From Proteobacteria bacterium UBA981 (GTDB taxonomy: Bacteria; Pseudomonadota; Gammaproteobacteria; Ga0077536): a stretch of DNA of 38,885 bases. Shown here in pieces: positions 8,170 to 17,233 of the stretch. The notes beneath the pieces were generated by a model. It saw nothing but the letters and a program-made list of their open reading frames with translations. It made no database searches and was not told the origin of the DNA. Both the position numbers and the translations under genes were made by a program. Every line of letters starts with the position of its first letter. Position 1 is the stretch's first letter. The DNA lies in the NCBI GenBank assembly GCA_002292285.1, contig DBBP01000002.1:1-38885 (forward strand), in the 5' to 3' direction.

Positions 8170-8943
8170 GTGGATATAAGTGAATTGGAAACCTCGGCCG
8201 GACAACCTGCGCCTGTGAATGGAAAATCATTCAGCTGGAATTCGACGGCGTTGACCGATGTCGGGCGGGTGCGCAAATTAAATGAGGATTCGGTGCTTGA
8301 CCGCGGTGAGGATGGGCTGTGGGTTGTGGCCGACGGGATGGGCGGGCATTCGGCCGGCGATCTTGCCAGCCAGTTGATCGTCAACTCCCTCAGCAAATTA
8401 AAAAGTGAAGACAATCTTGCCGAATTTGTGGATGTCGTAGAAAGCGCTGTCGTCGGCGTAAACGCGCGCTTGTTTGAGGTCGCGAACGCACATAATCAAA
8501 CCAGCGGCAGCACCGTTGTACTGTTACTCACTCGCGGACCGTTCGCTGTCGCCATGTGGGCCGGCGATAGCCGCCTGTATCGATTACGGGAAGACACCAT
8601 CGAGCAACTCAGCAGTGACCATACTCAAGTCGAACTCTATATCGAGAAAGGCTTGCTTGATCGCTCAGAGGCCGAGGGTCATCCGTCTGGGAACATGGTG
8701 ACCCGTGCGGTCGGTGTGACCAATAATTTACTCCTCGAAATGGACTTATTCGAACTCCGCAAAGGTGATCGTTTTTTGCTGTGCTCGGACGGTCTGGACA
8801 AGCATGTCCGCGATCCAGAAATAGAGGAAATTATGCGCGGCGAAAGTACCGACGCTATTACGCGCAATCTAGTCGATCTGACCCTGGAACGCGGCGCTAC
8901 GGATAACGTGACGGTCTGCGTTATCGAGTTCAACGAATCATGA
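8170..8943 (+). CDS. PP2C-family Ser/Thr protein phosphatase
   Basis: This metal-dependent phosphatase likely reverses phosphorylation by the kinase encoded next. The 257-residue protein is a single PPM/PP2C domain of usual bacterial length (compare Stp1/PrpC/PppA). It shows the family motifs in order: GRVRKLNEDS, VVADGMGGHSAGD with metal-binding Asp, WAGDSRLYRLR, LSSDHTQ, NMVTRAVG, LLCSDGLDKHV and ATDNVTV. The start is GTG 8170: an in-frame stop at 8149-8151 excludes an upstream start, and the next candidate would cut into the lead-in to the domain. It lies 49 bases after the cyclase-FHA gene on the same strand and is probably co-transcribed with it. Confidence 0.95.
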   Translation: MDISELETSAGQPAPVNGKSFSWNSTALTDVGRVRKLNEDSVLDRGEDGLWVVADGMGGHSAGDLASQLIVNSLSKLKSEDNLAEFVDVVESAVVGVNARLFEVANAHNQTSGSTVVLLLTRGPFAVAMWAGDSRLYRLREDTIEQLSSDHTQVELYIEKGLLDRSEAEGHPSGNMVTRAVGVTNNLLLEMDLFELRKGDRFLLCSDGLDKHVRDPEIEEIMRGESTDAITRNLVDLTLERGATDNVTVCVIEFNES

Positions 8944-9078
8944 CGCCCGATGTGCTGACGGTTTTTCGTCGCCTCAAACAGGAGCCGAGCATCTCGCTTT
9001 TAATACGCTATCGTCCCCGCCTATCTTCGTGCACCAACCGCTTGGGTGGAATTAACCGCAAGTCTGGAGCCGTCTGTC

Positions 9079-12000
9079 ATGGCTGATTTCAAAACCGCTC
9101 TGGAACGATTGTCGCGTCAGGAACTTGATTTCGACAGCGTTGCCAAGAACCTCGACAAACTGCTGTCGAAGAAACCCCAGGCAGCGGTCACGATCATGGA
9201 TCAGCTCAAAGAGGCTGTGACCGGCGATGTGATCGATAGCGCGACGTACGCCAAATTGAAAGCTGTCGTGACCGCCCATCTTGAAGCGCCCGTGAGCGCC
9301 GGTGACGACGAAGAAAGCACTATATTTGCCGGCGATGACGGCACCGATGGCGGCATTCTGGATATTACCGGCGGGGGCGATGTTGACGATTCAGAAGACG
9401 CCACTCAAATCGTCGACAGCACTGCGGCAGCGACGCCGATGTCCGGACAAACCACGGGTATCGATTTCGATCTGACCTCCGATGCCGGCTCTTCGACGTC
9501 ATCAGAATGGCCAGCCGGAAGCACCCAGACAGGACAGACCGGTACTGATTGGGCACAACCTGACACAGCTGCGCCAAAGGCACCCCTGGGGCCCGGCTCG
9601 GTGCTGCGCGGACGCTTTCAACTCGACGTGGTGCTGGGCGTCGGCGGCATGGGCTCGGTGTACCTCGGCAGCGACTTGATCAAAGTGCGAGCTAAGGACA
9701 AAAAGCCGCAGGTCGCGCTGAAAGTTCTGAACGAAGATTTCAAACAACATCCGGATTCGTTCATCGCGCTGCAGCGTGAAGCGAGTCGCCAACAAAAACT
9801 CGCGCATCCAAACATCGCGACGGTCTACGATTTCGATCAAACTGAAGATGGCCTCGCGTTCCTGGTTATGGAAGTACTGGAAGGCGAACCCCTCAACGAT
9901 TTCATTAAGAAAATCGTGCGGCCCAAAGGCGGACTGCCATTCGAAGAAGCCCTGCCTATGGTGCAGGGGCTAGGCCAGGCATTGGTCTACGCCCACGATC
10001 ATCACATCGTGCACTCCGACTTCAAACCGGGTAACTGTTTCATCACCACCGAAGGCGTGATGAAAGTGCTCGACTTCGGTATCGCGCGCGCCGTAAAAGC
10101 ACCAGGCGCCGCAGAAGGCGAAACTACGATTTTCGATCCAGGCAAGTTGGGCGCTTTAACTCCCGCTTACGCCAGCGTCGAAATGCTGGAGGGTGAAGAA
10201 CCCGACACCCGCGACGATATTTACGCGCTCGCTTGTGTCGCCTACGAGCTGCTGACAGGCAAGCATCCGTTTAACAAGATTCCGGCCAACAAAGCCCGTG
10301 CTTCCGGCCTTGTTCCTGAACCAATCAAAACCATTTCGCGCAAGCAGTGGCGCGGCCTCGAGCGTGGCCTGGCTTATCTGCGTGAAGACCGATCGCAGAA
10401 CACTGCCGAGTTTCTTGAAGAATTCGAAGGTGCCACCTCGCCGCTTAAAAACCCGCTGATCATGGTGCCTGCAGTCGTTGCCTTGACGGTATTGGCGGGC
10501 TTCTTCCCAGCCAAGAATTACCTCGACGAGCAAGACACCGAGGGACGCATCGAACGGGCACAAAGTGGCGACGCTGCGCAAATTGAGTCCGTGCTCGGAA
10601 ATTTGGTCGCAGATGATCTCGATCAGCCCAAGCGCGATCGCATTTTGAATCAGGCGAAAGATCAGATTCTCGCCTATTTCGACGACACCGCTCGTCAACA
10701 AATTGATATGGCTAATGGTCGTTTCGATTTCATCGGTGCCAAGCTAACGCTGCAAAAAGCTCGCAGTTATGCGGTCTATGCCGATTCAAGCAAATTACTC
10801 GAATTGCAGGAACACATATCCGAATCGGAAAACCGTTTGTTCAACGAGCAGTTCGAAAAATTCAACACCGCACTTGAGAATGGAAGCCTGCTCGCTATCG
10901 ACGGCGAAGACGACATCCATGACGCGATGGAAGTGGTGAGACAAGTCGATCCGAATCATCCAATGCTGCAAAGCCGTCGCCTCCCCGGCGCGTTTGCGGT
11001 GGCGATTAATGGTGCGCTTGAGAATGAGGATTATGAGTTCGCCGACGAACTCGGCAGAGTCGGCGTCAGTCTGATTCCCGGCAACGCGAACCTCGACAAC
11101 CTCACCGATAAAATCGCCGGTGCGAAAGACCGCGCTGAAACCAATCTGCGCATCCTGGAAGCAGTCGCAGAAATTCAGCAAGCGGCAGATTCCGGCGACG
11201 GCCTGGCTGCTTATGTTGACGTAGCTGGCTCAATCGCGCGCCTGGCAGCTGCTGACCCAGGCAACGAAGTACTGGAGAATCTACGTAAGACAATTGGACC
11301 ACAGGCAGCACAAGATATCGGTGCCCTTGAGTCGAGCAAAAACTGGGGTAAGAGCGCTTTGATTGGCGGCGACTTCAACAGTCTGCTGCGTGGACTTGGT
11401 CTGCATGACGTCAACGCGCGGGCTAATGTCCTGGGCAATGAGTTCGATACGGTGCTTGGCAGCGCACGTGCAGCAGTCACAGCCGCAGTAGCGAACGACC
11501 AACTTACACCGACGGCAGTCGATGCTGTGGCTAAACTTGCTGCAATTGCGCCGCGTAATTCGCGTACCCAAAATGCACGAGACCAACTGGCGCGCGCATA
11601 CCTTACGGATGCTCAGCTAGCACGCGCCGGCGGCGACTTCGCGGCGGCGAAGAATGCCTTGGATGGGGCCCGCAGCGTGGAAACTAGTATGCGTGTGACA
11701 ACCCTGATTGCCGCAGAGGCGGCGCGCATTGATGCTGAGAGCAATCTGGATAACGCCGCCCTTGGCACGTTGACAGCGGAGCGTGCTGGGCGGTTCGATA
11801 GCGAATATGCAACCGTATCGAGCGCCATCGCGGCACTCGCAACGACACCGGAAAATTACACCCAAGCGCTGGCCGGCGTTGACTCCCTGCAAGCTTTGAG
11901 TCCCACCGATCCGCGCCTGACGGATATCAAAACGGCGCTCGCCTCAGCAGTCCGCAATGGCGCAGGGCAAATGGGCCAGGCCGGACAATGGGACGACGCG

Positions 12001-14004
12001 GTAAACGTTACGCGGGAGGCGCTAGTGTCGCTGCCGCAGGCAACCAGCTTGTCGGGCAGTCTGGACGGTCTGGAAGCCGAGCGTAAGCGCGCCGTCGCCG
12101 AACAACAAAAACAATTGGTCGCCGACTCTAAACGCGATATCGAACAGTTGTTACTTGACCCGACTGCCGACCGTAATTGGCGTGCGGCCGTACGGCAGAA
12201 GATTGAAACCATTGCCGCATTGGGTGAGCCCGACGACACCTGGATTAAAAACAACGGCACTGGTATTGCGGCCATCTACGTAGAACGCGCGACCGCGATG
12301 CGCGCCGCCCAACGCCTCGCCGAAGGCGCCAACCTACTCGCGGATGCTGAACGAATTGATCCCAACGTCGCTGGACTGAGCGCTGAACGCGACGCATTGG
12401 CGATAGCAACCGAAGCGTTCGAGAAAGAGCAGGAAGAACAGGCGCGCCTTGCTCGCGTGGATGGACTTAAACAAACGTTTGAAACACAGGCGCGCGCTAA
12501 CGATGTGGTTAAAGCAGCAAAATCCCTGGCCAGTCTACGCGCCGAGATCGGCGACCAGAGCGATCCGTTCGTGACTCGTGACGCGCCGCGAATGTTGTCC
12601 GGCGCCTATTTCAAATTGGCCACAGTACGCGCGGCAGCAACCGACTACGAAGCGGCCCTTAAATTTGCCAAGGCTTGTGCGGAGATACGTCCGGTACGTT
12701 CTGAATGTACCAATGCGGTCAGCAACTACACCGTCGATGGCAACAAGCAAATCTTGCAGAAAACGTTTAACGCTGGCGGTGAATTTGACGTAACGGCAAT
12801 GCTTGGCTTGATCGCCGAAGTACAAGTGCTCGACGAAGGTGTGTTTGGCGCCAACGAGTCCGAATGGGCGGGACCGATTGCGAGCCGCCTGAATGCCCTC
12901 AAGAGCGAGCGTGGCACGGCGGCTAACGATGTCCTGCAGCAGGCGCGCGAGTTATTTGAAGGCAATACTTTGATTGCCTCCATCGACGACGTCGTTTCGG
13001 TGGCGGCAACATCGGTGTATGCGCGAGACATCAGCGCAGCAATGGATAAAGCCTTCCTCGGCCAGGCCCGCGACCTGCTCAAGAAAGCTAACGCCTCGGA
13101 GGGTTCGCACCCAGACATCGTGGTGTTGAAGGCGACGTACAACGCACGGGTCGGCGAGGCTAAATCCCTGTACGAAACCTACAAGACCCAGTACAAGGCC
13201 AAAGAATACGAAAGCGCGCTCGCAACGATGGAAAAAGCGCTGAGTCTGTGGGCGGACAGTTCAACCTTCCGCACCCAACATGCGCGTGTTGTGGCCAAAC
13301 TTGGACCGGCCGGGGCGATTGGGGACCCGGACAGAGTGATTCGGGTTGCCGATGCATTACCGTCCACCAATCCTTGCACTGTCGGGCTTGCGGGCCATGG
13401 CAAACGCAAGAAAGGAACGTGCTTTTACTTCGTCTCAGCGAATCTGCGTGGACCCATGATGGTGGTTGTCCCGAACGGCGAAGGTGTCAGTCAACCGTTT
13501 GCAATTGGCAAGTACGAACTGACCGTCGGCGACTACAACCGCTACTGCAAACTCAGCCGTGCTTGCGAACCCATCAATGGCCAGGAAAGCGTTCTGCCGG
13601 TAACGGGCATCACGCTAGAACAGGCCGAAGCTTATGTAGCGTGGTTATCAGAAAGGACCGGCTTGAAATATCGCCTGCCTTCAGTTGACGAGTGGACCTA
13701 CGCAGCGAATGCCGGCGGCGACCAGCCACGCAAAGATTTTAACTGCCGCGTTGAGCAGAACGGACAGCTCCTTAAAGGTCAGGGCACGATGGGCGTAAAT
13801 ACCGGTAAAGCCAACGGTTGGGGGCTGTATAACTACGTCGGGAACGTGCAGGAATGGGTCAGCACGGGCAACGGCGTGAGTGCCCGTGGCGGCGCGTTCC
13901 AAGATGCTTTCAGTAAATGTGAAATCGGCCTTCAGAAGAACCACGATGGCAGCGCTGATGGTGCCACTGGGTTTCGTGTGCTGTTGGAACTCGACGCCGG
14001 GTGA
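9079..14004 (+). CDS. Giant transmembrane Ser/Thr kinase with C-terminal SUMF1 (formylglycine-enzyme-like) domain
   Basis: From ATG 9079 the protein has 1641 residues. Residues 1-65 are a small helical domain, followed by an acidic Ser/Thr/Asp linker to about 170. The kinase domain spans 173-450: glycine loop GVGGMG, ATP lysine K215 (VALK), catalytic D314 in HSDFKPGN (Arg of HRD replaced by Ser), DFG at D332, and APE-like ASVEM. One membrane segment lies at about 458-478. About 970 residues of alanine-rich helical, probably TPR-like, sequence follow and should be periplasmic. The SUMF1 domain (about 1455-1641) has RLPSVDEWTYAA, YNYVGNVQEW and RGGAF, but the first catalytic Cys position is Asp and only the second Cys (SKC) remains, so formylglycine synthesis is unlikely. 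GGAG lies 9 bases before ATG 9079; GTG 9046 is an alternative. The kinase probably senses something outside and signals to the FHA protein. Confidence 0.93.
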   Translation: MADFKTALERLSRQELDFDSVAKNLDKLLSKKPQAAVTIMDQLKEAVTGDVIDSATYAKLKAVVTAHLEAPVSAGDDEESTIFAGDDGTDGGILDITGGGDVDDSEDATQIVDSTAAATPMSGQTTGIDFDLTSDAGSSTSSEWPAGSTQTGQTGTDWAQPDTAAPKAPLGPGSVLRGRFQLDVVLGVGGMGSVYLGSDLIKVRAKDKKPQVALKVLNEDFKQHPDSFIALQREASRQQKLAHPNIATVYDFDQTEDGLAFLVMEVLEGEPLNDFIKKIVRPKGGLPFEEALPMVQGLGQALVYAHDHHIVHSDFKPGNCFITTEGVMKVLDFGIARAVKAPGAAEGETTIFDPGKLGALTPAYASVEMLEGEEPDTRDDIYALACVAYELLTGKHPFNKIPANKARASGLVPEPIKTISRKQWRGLERGLAYLREDRSQNTAEFLEEFEGATSPLKNPLIMVPAVVALTVLAGFFPAKNYLDEQDTEGRIERAQSGDAAQIESVLGNLVADDLDQPKRDRILNQAKDQILAYFDDTARQQIDMANGRFDFIGAKLTLQKARSYAVYADSSKLLELQEHISESENRLFNEQFEKFNTALENGSLLAIDGEDDIHDAMEVVRQVDPNHPMLQSRRLPGAFAVAINGALENEDYEFADELGRVGVSLIPGNANLDNLTDKIAGAKDRAETNLRILEAVAEIQQAADSGDGLAAYVDVAGSIARLAAADPGNEVLENLRKTIGPQAAQDIGALESSKNWGKSALIGGDFNSLLRGLGLHDVNARANVLGNEFDTVLGSARAAVTAAVANDQLTPTAVDAVAKLAAIAPRNSRTQNARDQLARAYLTDAQLARAGGDFAAAKNALDGARSVETSMRVTTLIAAEAARIDAESNLDNAALGTLTAERAGRFDSEYATVSSAIAALATTPENYTQALAGVDSLQALSPTDPRLTDIKTALASAVRNGAGQMGQAGQWDDAVNVTREALVSLPQATSLSGSLDGLEAERKRAVAEQQKQLVADSKRDIEQLLLDPTADRNWRAAVRQKIETIAALGEPDDTWIKNNGTGIAAIYVERATAMRAAQRLAEGANLLADAERIDPNVAGLSAERDALAIATEAFEKEQEEQARLARVDGLKQTFETQARANDVVKAAKSLASLRAEIGDQSDPFVTRDAPRMLSGAYFKLATVRAAATDYEAALKFAKACAEIRPVRSECTNAVSNYTVDGNKQILQKTFNAGGEFDVTAMLGLIAEVQVLDEGVFGANESEWAGPIASRLNALKSERGTAANDVLQQARELFEGNTLIASIDDVVSVAATSVYARDISAAMDKAFLGQARDLLKKANASEGSHPDIVVLKATYNARVGEAKSLYETYKTQYKAKEYESALATMEKALSLWADSSTFRTQHARVVAKLGPAGAIGDPDRVIRVADALPSTNPCTVGLAGHGKRKKGTCFYFVSANLRGPMMVVVPNGEGVSQPFAIGKYELTVGDYNRYCKLSRACEPINGQESVLPVTGITLEQAEAYVAWLSERTGLKYRLPSVDEWTYAANAGGDQPRKDFNCRVEQNGQLLKGQGTMGVNTGKANGWGLYNYVGNVQEWVSTGNGVSARGGAFQDAFSKCEIGLQKNHDGSADGATGFRVLLELDAG

Positions 14005-14056
14005 TTCCAACGTCATCCAGCGTGCCGTTCAAACTCGCTATAAATGATTCTGTCCG

Positions 14057-15877
14057 ATGACCGATAACACCCTTCGTGCGCTGTCACGCATTTACGCCAG
14101 CGGCAACATCGATCGCGAGTCCTATCGTGCTCAACGGCTCGAGTTTCTCAAGCGCATAAGTTCTGGCGAACAGGCGGTCATACGGTTTCAGAAACCGGAA
14201 CCAGAAGTACCCACAGTATTTCCTTACGAAAATGATGAGGGTGATACGACACAGGAAATCATGCCGACTGCGAATGCTGCTGCGGCTGCTGCCAACGGCG
14301 GCTCGAAGGCCAAACTACCGATGCTCATCGGGCTTATTCTGCTCGCATTAGCGGTCTGGGGTGTTTGGCAGTGGCAGACAGGCGAAACCGCTATAGCGCC
14401 TACAGCCACACCTGCGCCCGAGGTAGCTGAAGCGACACTTGTCGAGACCTTCGTTGCGAACAAGAATTGGGACACAACGAACGTAGTGGATTTTAGCGAC
14501 GCGTGGGACGCGCTTACCTCCGCTGAGCGCTCGCGACTCGCCACCACGCCTGCAATGGGACAGCTGGCCAACAACTTGATCGCAGAGATCCGCGCCGAAG
14601 GTGCGTTGATTGAACTGGGAGATGCCGAAGACGCGCTCGACAAGCAAAGTCAGTTGCTCAATCTCGCCGAACACCTTGGCTTGAACAATAGCCAATTGCG
14701 CAGTGAGCGCGAGCAGTGGGCGGCAACGCGCGCGGGCAAGCTCGCCGCGGCGGATTCGAATGGCGCGACTACCGCCACAGCGATCCCATTCGAGCCGCAG
14801 GTCGCAGCGAATATCGCCAGCGAGGATTCTGCGCTTGAGTCACCAATTGATCTTGACGAAGCGCCGGCAGACACTTCATCAACCGCACGCCGCGAAGATA
14901 TTGCGCCCGGCACAGAACCCGCGACGCGTCCTCCCGAACCGGAAGCAGCCGCGCAAATCCCGCCCGCCGGTCAACAAGCTCTAGCAGAGGCCGCGACCGA
15001 ACAGACCAGCGTCGCGGAAACCGCCGTAGCAGCCCCCATCGCGACCGCCTCACCGTCGCCCGTGGCGGTCAAGCAAGCCGCGACGGGCAAGCGCAGTAAC
15101 TGCAAGGTATCACTGGCTCGCCAACGCCGGCCGTATTGCATCGACATCCTCGCAAGCGGAAAAAAAGGGCCCGTGCTGGTCGTCCTGCCGCCTGGCGAGT
15201 TCGAAATGGGTGGCGACAAAGACGCCGAGCAGCCGCGCCATCGCGTCACGCTAAACTACACGCTGGGAATGAGTCTGTTTGAAGTCAGCGCAGCAGAGTT
15301 GCAACGCTATTGCCAGGCAACCGGACGTAGTTGCCCTCAACAACCCTGGTTGGACCCGACTTTTCCGGCAGTTAACGTCGATATCGAAATGGCGCGCGCA
15401 TACAGTGCCTGGCTCAGCGACATAACGGGCGAAAAATACCGCTTACCAAGTGAGTCCGAGTGGGAATACGCCACCCGGGGGGGGACCTCGACGGCCTACC
15501 CGTTTGGCGACGAATTGCTACCGACCCATGCGCGATATAGTTTCAGTGTCGTACAAACACAGCCACTCGCTGCCAACGCCCGCTCAGTCAACAGCAACCC
15601 GTTCCGACTCTTTCACCTGCTCGGCAACGTTCGTGAATGGGTGGAAGACAGTTGGCGTGGCGACTACAACGGTGCACCTGATGACGGCAGTGCTTACGCG
15701 GCCGCGGGTAACCCACTCAATGTCGTGCGCGGTGGTTCCTATGCAGACCACGCGGACGGTCTGCGTGCCGCCGCCCGAATCTCAATGGCTGGCCAGGACA
15801 GTGATATCTATACAGGCTTTCGCGTCGTGCGCATGATTGAAAATCGATCGGCCCCCGCTCAGCCTTTCCATGATTAA
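14057..15877 (+). CDS. Membrane-anchored SUMF1/FGE-like domain protein
   Basis: The 606-residue protein has a cytoplasmic N-terminal segment (1-86), one membrane helix (about 87-107), a helical Ala/Glu-rich linker and a Pro/Ala-rich region, then a periplasmic SUMF1 domain (about 368-595). SUMF1 motifs visible are LPPGEFEMGGD, EQPRHRVTL, AYSAWLSDITG, YRLPSESEWEYATRGG, HLLGNVREWVEDSW, VVRGGSY and GFRVVR. The positions of both FGE active-site cysteines are Asp and Leu (GGSYADHADGL), so it is not expected to convert Cys to formylglycine. A YC-x6-C pair (YCQATGRSC) resembles YC-x5-C in the kinase's own SUMF1 domain and may form a disulfide. It follows the kinase gene by 52 bases and overlaps ubiG by 8 bases. 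It may be a partner or ligand-binding subunit of the kinase; this is inferred from domain sharing and position. Confidence 0.9.
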   Translation: MTDNTLRALSRIYASGNIDRESYRAQRLEFLKRISSGEQAVIRFQKPEPEVPTVFPYENDEGDTTQEIMPTANAAAAAANGGSKAKLPMLIGLILLALAVWGVWQWQTGETAIAPTATPAPEVAEATLVETFVANKNWDTTNVVDFSDAWDALTSAERSRLATTPAMGQLANNLIAEIRAEGALIELGDAEDALDKQSQLLNLAEHLGLNNSQLRSEREQWAATRAGKLAAADSNGATTATAIPFEPQVAANIASEDSALESPIDLDEAPADTSSTARREDIAPGTEPATRPPEPEAAAQIPPAGQQALAEAATEQTSVAETAVAAPIATASPSPVAVKQAATGKRSNCKVSLARQRRPYCIDILASGKKGPVLVVLPPGEFEMGGDKDAEQPRHRVTLNYTLGMSLFEVSAAELQRYCQATGRSCPQQPWLDPTFPAVNVDIEMARAYSAWLSDITGEKYRLPSESEWEYATRGGTSTAYPFGDELLPTHARYSFSVVQTQPLAANARSVNSNPFRLFHLLGNVREWVEDSWRGDYNGAPDDGSAYAAAGNPLNVVRGGSYADHADGLRAAARISMAGQDSDIYTGFRVVRMIENRSAPAQPFHD

Positions 15878-16574
15878 CCTTGATGATCAAGAGCGCGACA
15901 AGTTCAGCGTCCTTGCGGCCGCCTGGTGGGATCCCGCCGGCCCCTGCCGAACGTTGCACGAGATCAACCCCTGCCGACTCGCATATATCTCCGAATGCGT
16001 CGATCTCGCGGGCGCACGTGTAGTCGATATTGGATGCGGTGGCGGCATTCTGAGCGCTGCCCTTGCTGCTGCGGGAGCCCGAGTCACCGCCATCGATGCC
16101 AGCTCCGAATTAATTGACGTGGCGCGACAACACGCCGCAGAAAACAATCTCACCATCGACTACCGCGCGGAAATGTCGGCGCAATTGGCGACACGCTGTC
16201 CAGCTGCGTTTGATGCCGTGGTGTGCATGGAACTCATCGAACATGTACCCGACCCGGCAGCCTTGATCGCCGATTGCAGCGCACTTCTCCGGCCTGGCGG
16301 GCATTTGCTGGTCTCCACGCTGAATCGCACACCCACCGCCTACGCTCTCGGCATCGTGGCGGCAGAATATGTGCTTAATCTGGTCCCACGCGGCACGCAT
16401 GACTACCAAAGTTTCCTGCGCCCCGCGGAGTTGTCCGGTCTGGCGCGCGGCGAGAATCTCCGCGTCGAGGATATTTCCGCAATGCACTACAACCCGCTAA
16501 CCCGAACTGCTTCGATTGGCGGCAAGCCGCGCATCAACTATGTGGCGCGATTCCGACGCGACGACGCACAATAG
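15870..16574 (+). CDS. ubiG: UbiG: ubiquinone biosynthesis O-methyltransferase
   Basis: This SAM-dependent methyltransferase performs both O-methylation steps in ubiquinone synthesis. The 234-residue length fits the family. Visible hallmarks are KFSVLAAAWWDP and LHEINPCRLAYI at the N-terminus, the SAM-binding motif VVDIGCGGGILS, MELIEHVPDP, and GTHDYQSFLRPAEL near the C-terminus. ATG 15870 is chosen because UbiG proteins begin shortly before the KFSxLAxxWWD motif. It overlaps the stop of the upstream SUMF1 gene in ATGATTAA, suggesting translational coupling. A TTG at 15837 would only add residues unlike the family. The HAD phosphatase starts 2 bases after the stop, as in pseudomonads where mupP adjoins ubiG. 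Confidence 0.96.
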   Translation: MINLDDQERDKFSVLAAAWWDPAGPCRTLHEINPCRLAYISECVDLAGARVVDIGCGGGILSAALAAAGARVTAIDASSELIDVARQHAAENNLTIDYRAEMSAQLATRCPAAFDAVVCMELIEHVPDPAALIADCSALLRPGGHLLVSTLNRTPTAYALGIVAAEYVLNLVPRGTHDYQSFLRPAELSGLARGENLRVEDISAMHYNPLTRTASIGGKPRINYVARFRRDDAQ

Positions 16575-16576
16575 GC

Positions 16577-17233
16577 GTGACAGTTACACCGCAAGCGGTG
16601 CTGTTCGATTTGGATGGCACACTCGTCGACACCGCGCCTGATTTGGTTGCAGCGCTCAACCGCGTACGTGCCGACGACAACCTTGAGCCCCTCGGCTTCA
16701 ACGAAGCGCGCAAGCACGTGTCACACGGTAGCTATGCGCTAGTCCGTTGCGCTTATGACTACCCCGACGAATCCACAGAATTCCAGGCACGGCGCGATCT
16801 ATTACTGGCCTATTACCACGAGAATGTCGCGCGCGCTTCGCGTTTGTTCGATGGCATGGAGAGCATCTTGCAAAAAATCGAATCCAGCGGTCGACCGTGG
16901 GGGATCGTTACGAACAAACCCGGATGGTTAACGACGCCGCTGTTGCGCGCGCTGGATCTGGACACGCGCGCGGCATGTGTCGTCTCGGGAGACAGCACCG
17001 AGCACGCAAAACCTCATCCGCAACCGCTGTTGCATGCAACGAACGAAATTAGCGTCACGAGCGACAAATGTTTGTATATCGGTGACGCCGAACGGGACGT
17101 ACAAGCGGCGCGCGCGGCGGCGATGCCGGTTGTGATTGCACTGTACGGTTATCTTGCCACCGACGACCAACCGCAGGCCTGGGGCGCAGATGGCTGTATT
17201 GACTCACCGGGCGCTCTTGCGGGATGGCTGTAA
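16577..17233 (+). CDS. HAD-family phosphatase, Gph/MupP type
   Basis: This 218-residue HAD hydrolase has the catalytic FDLDGTLVDTA (nucleophile D11, acid D13), the Thr motif VTNKPGW, and the metal loop YIGDAERDV. It is either phosphoglycolate phosphatase (Gph) or N-acetylmuramate-6-phosphate phosphatase (MupP, peptidoglycan recycling). Position directly after ubiG matches mupP in Pseudomonas, and GIVTNKP is shared with both. The sequence alone does not settle which. It starts at GTG 16577 and its end overlaps the next gene by 10 bases. Confidence 0.88.
   Translation: MTVTPQAVLFDLDGTLVDTAPDLVAALNRVRADDNLEPLGFNEARKHVSHGSYALVRCAYDYPDESTEFQARRDLLLAYYHENVARASRLFDGMESILQKIESSGRPWGIVTNKPGWLTTPLLRALDLDTRAACVVSGDSTEHAKPHPQPLLHATNEISVTSDKCLYIGDAERDVQAARAAAMPVVIALYGYLATDDQPQAWGADGCIDSPGALAGWL

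Noticed and set aside
7221..15877. Type VI secretion accessory cluster
   Set aside because: FHA, PP2C, Ser/Thr kinase and SUMF1 families occur in T6SS loci, but no Tss, Hcp, VgrG or ClpV gene is present within the window.
13440..15877. Active formylglycine-generating enzymes with a sulfatase partner
   Set aside because: Neither SUMF1 domain keeps the catalytic cysteine pair and no sulfatase gene is nearby.
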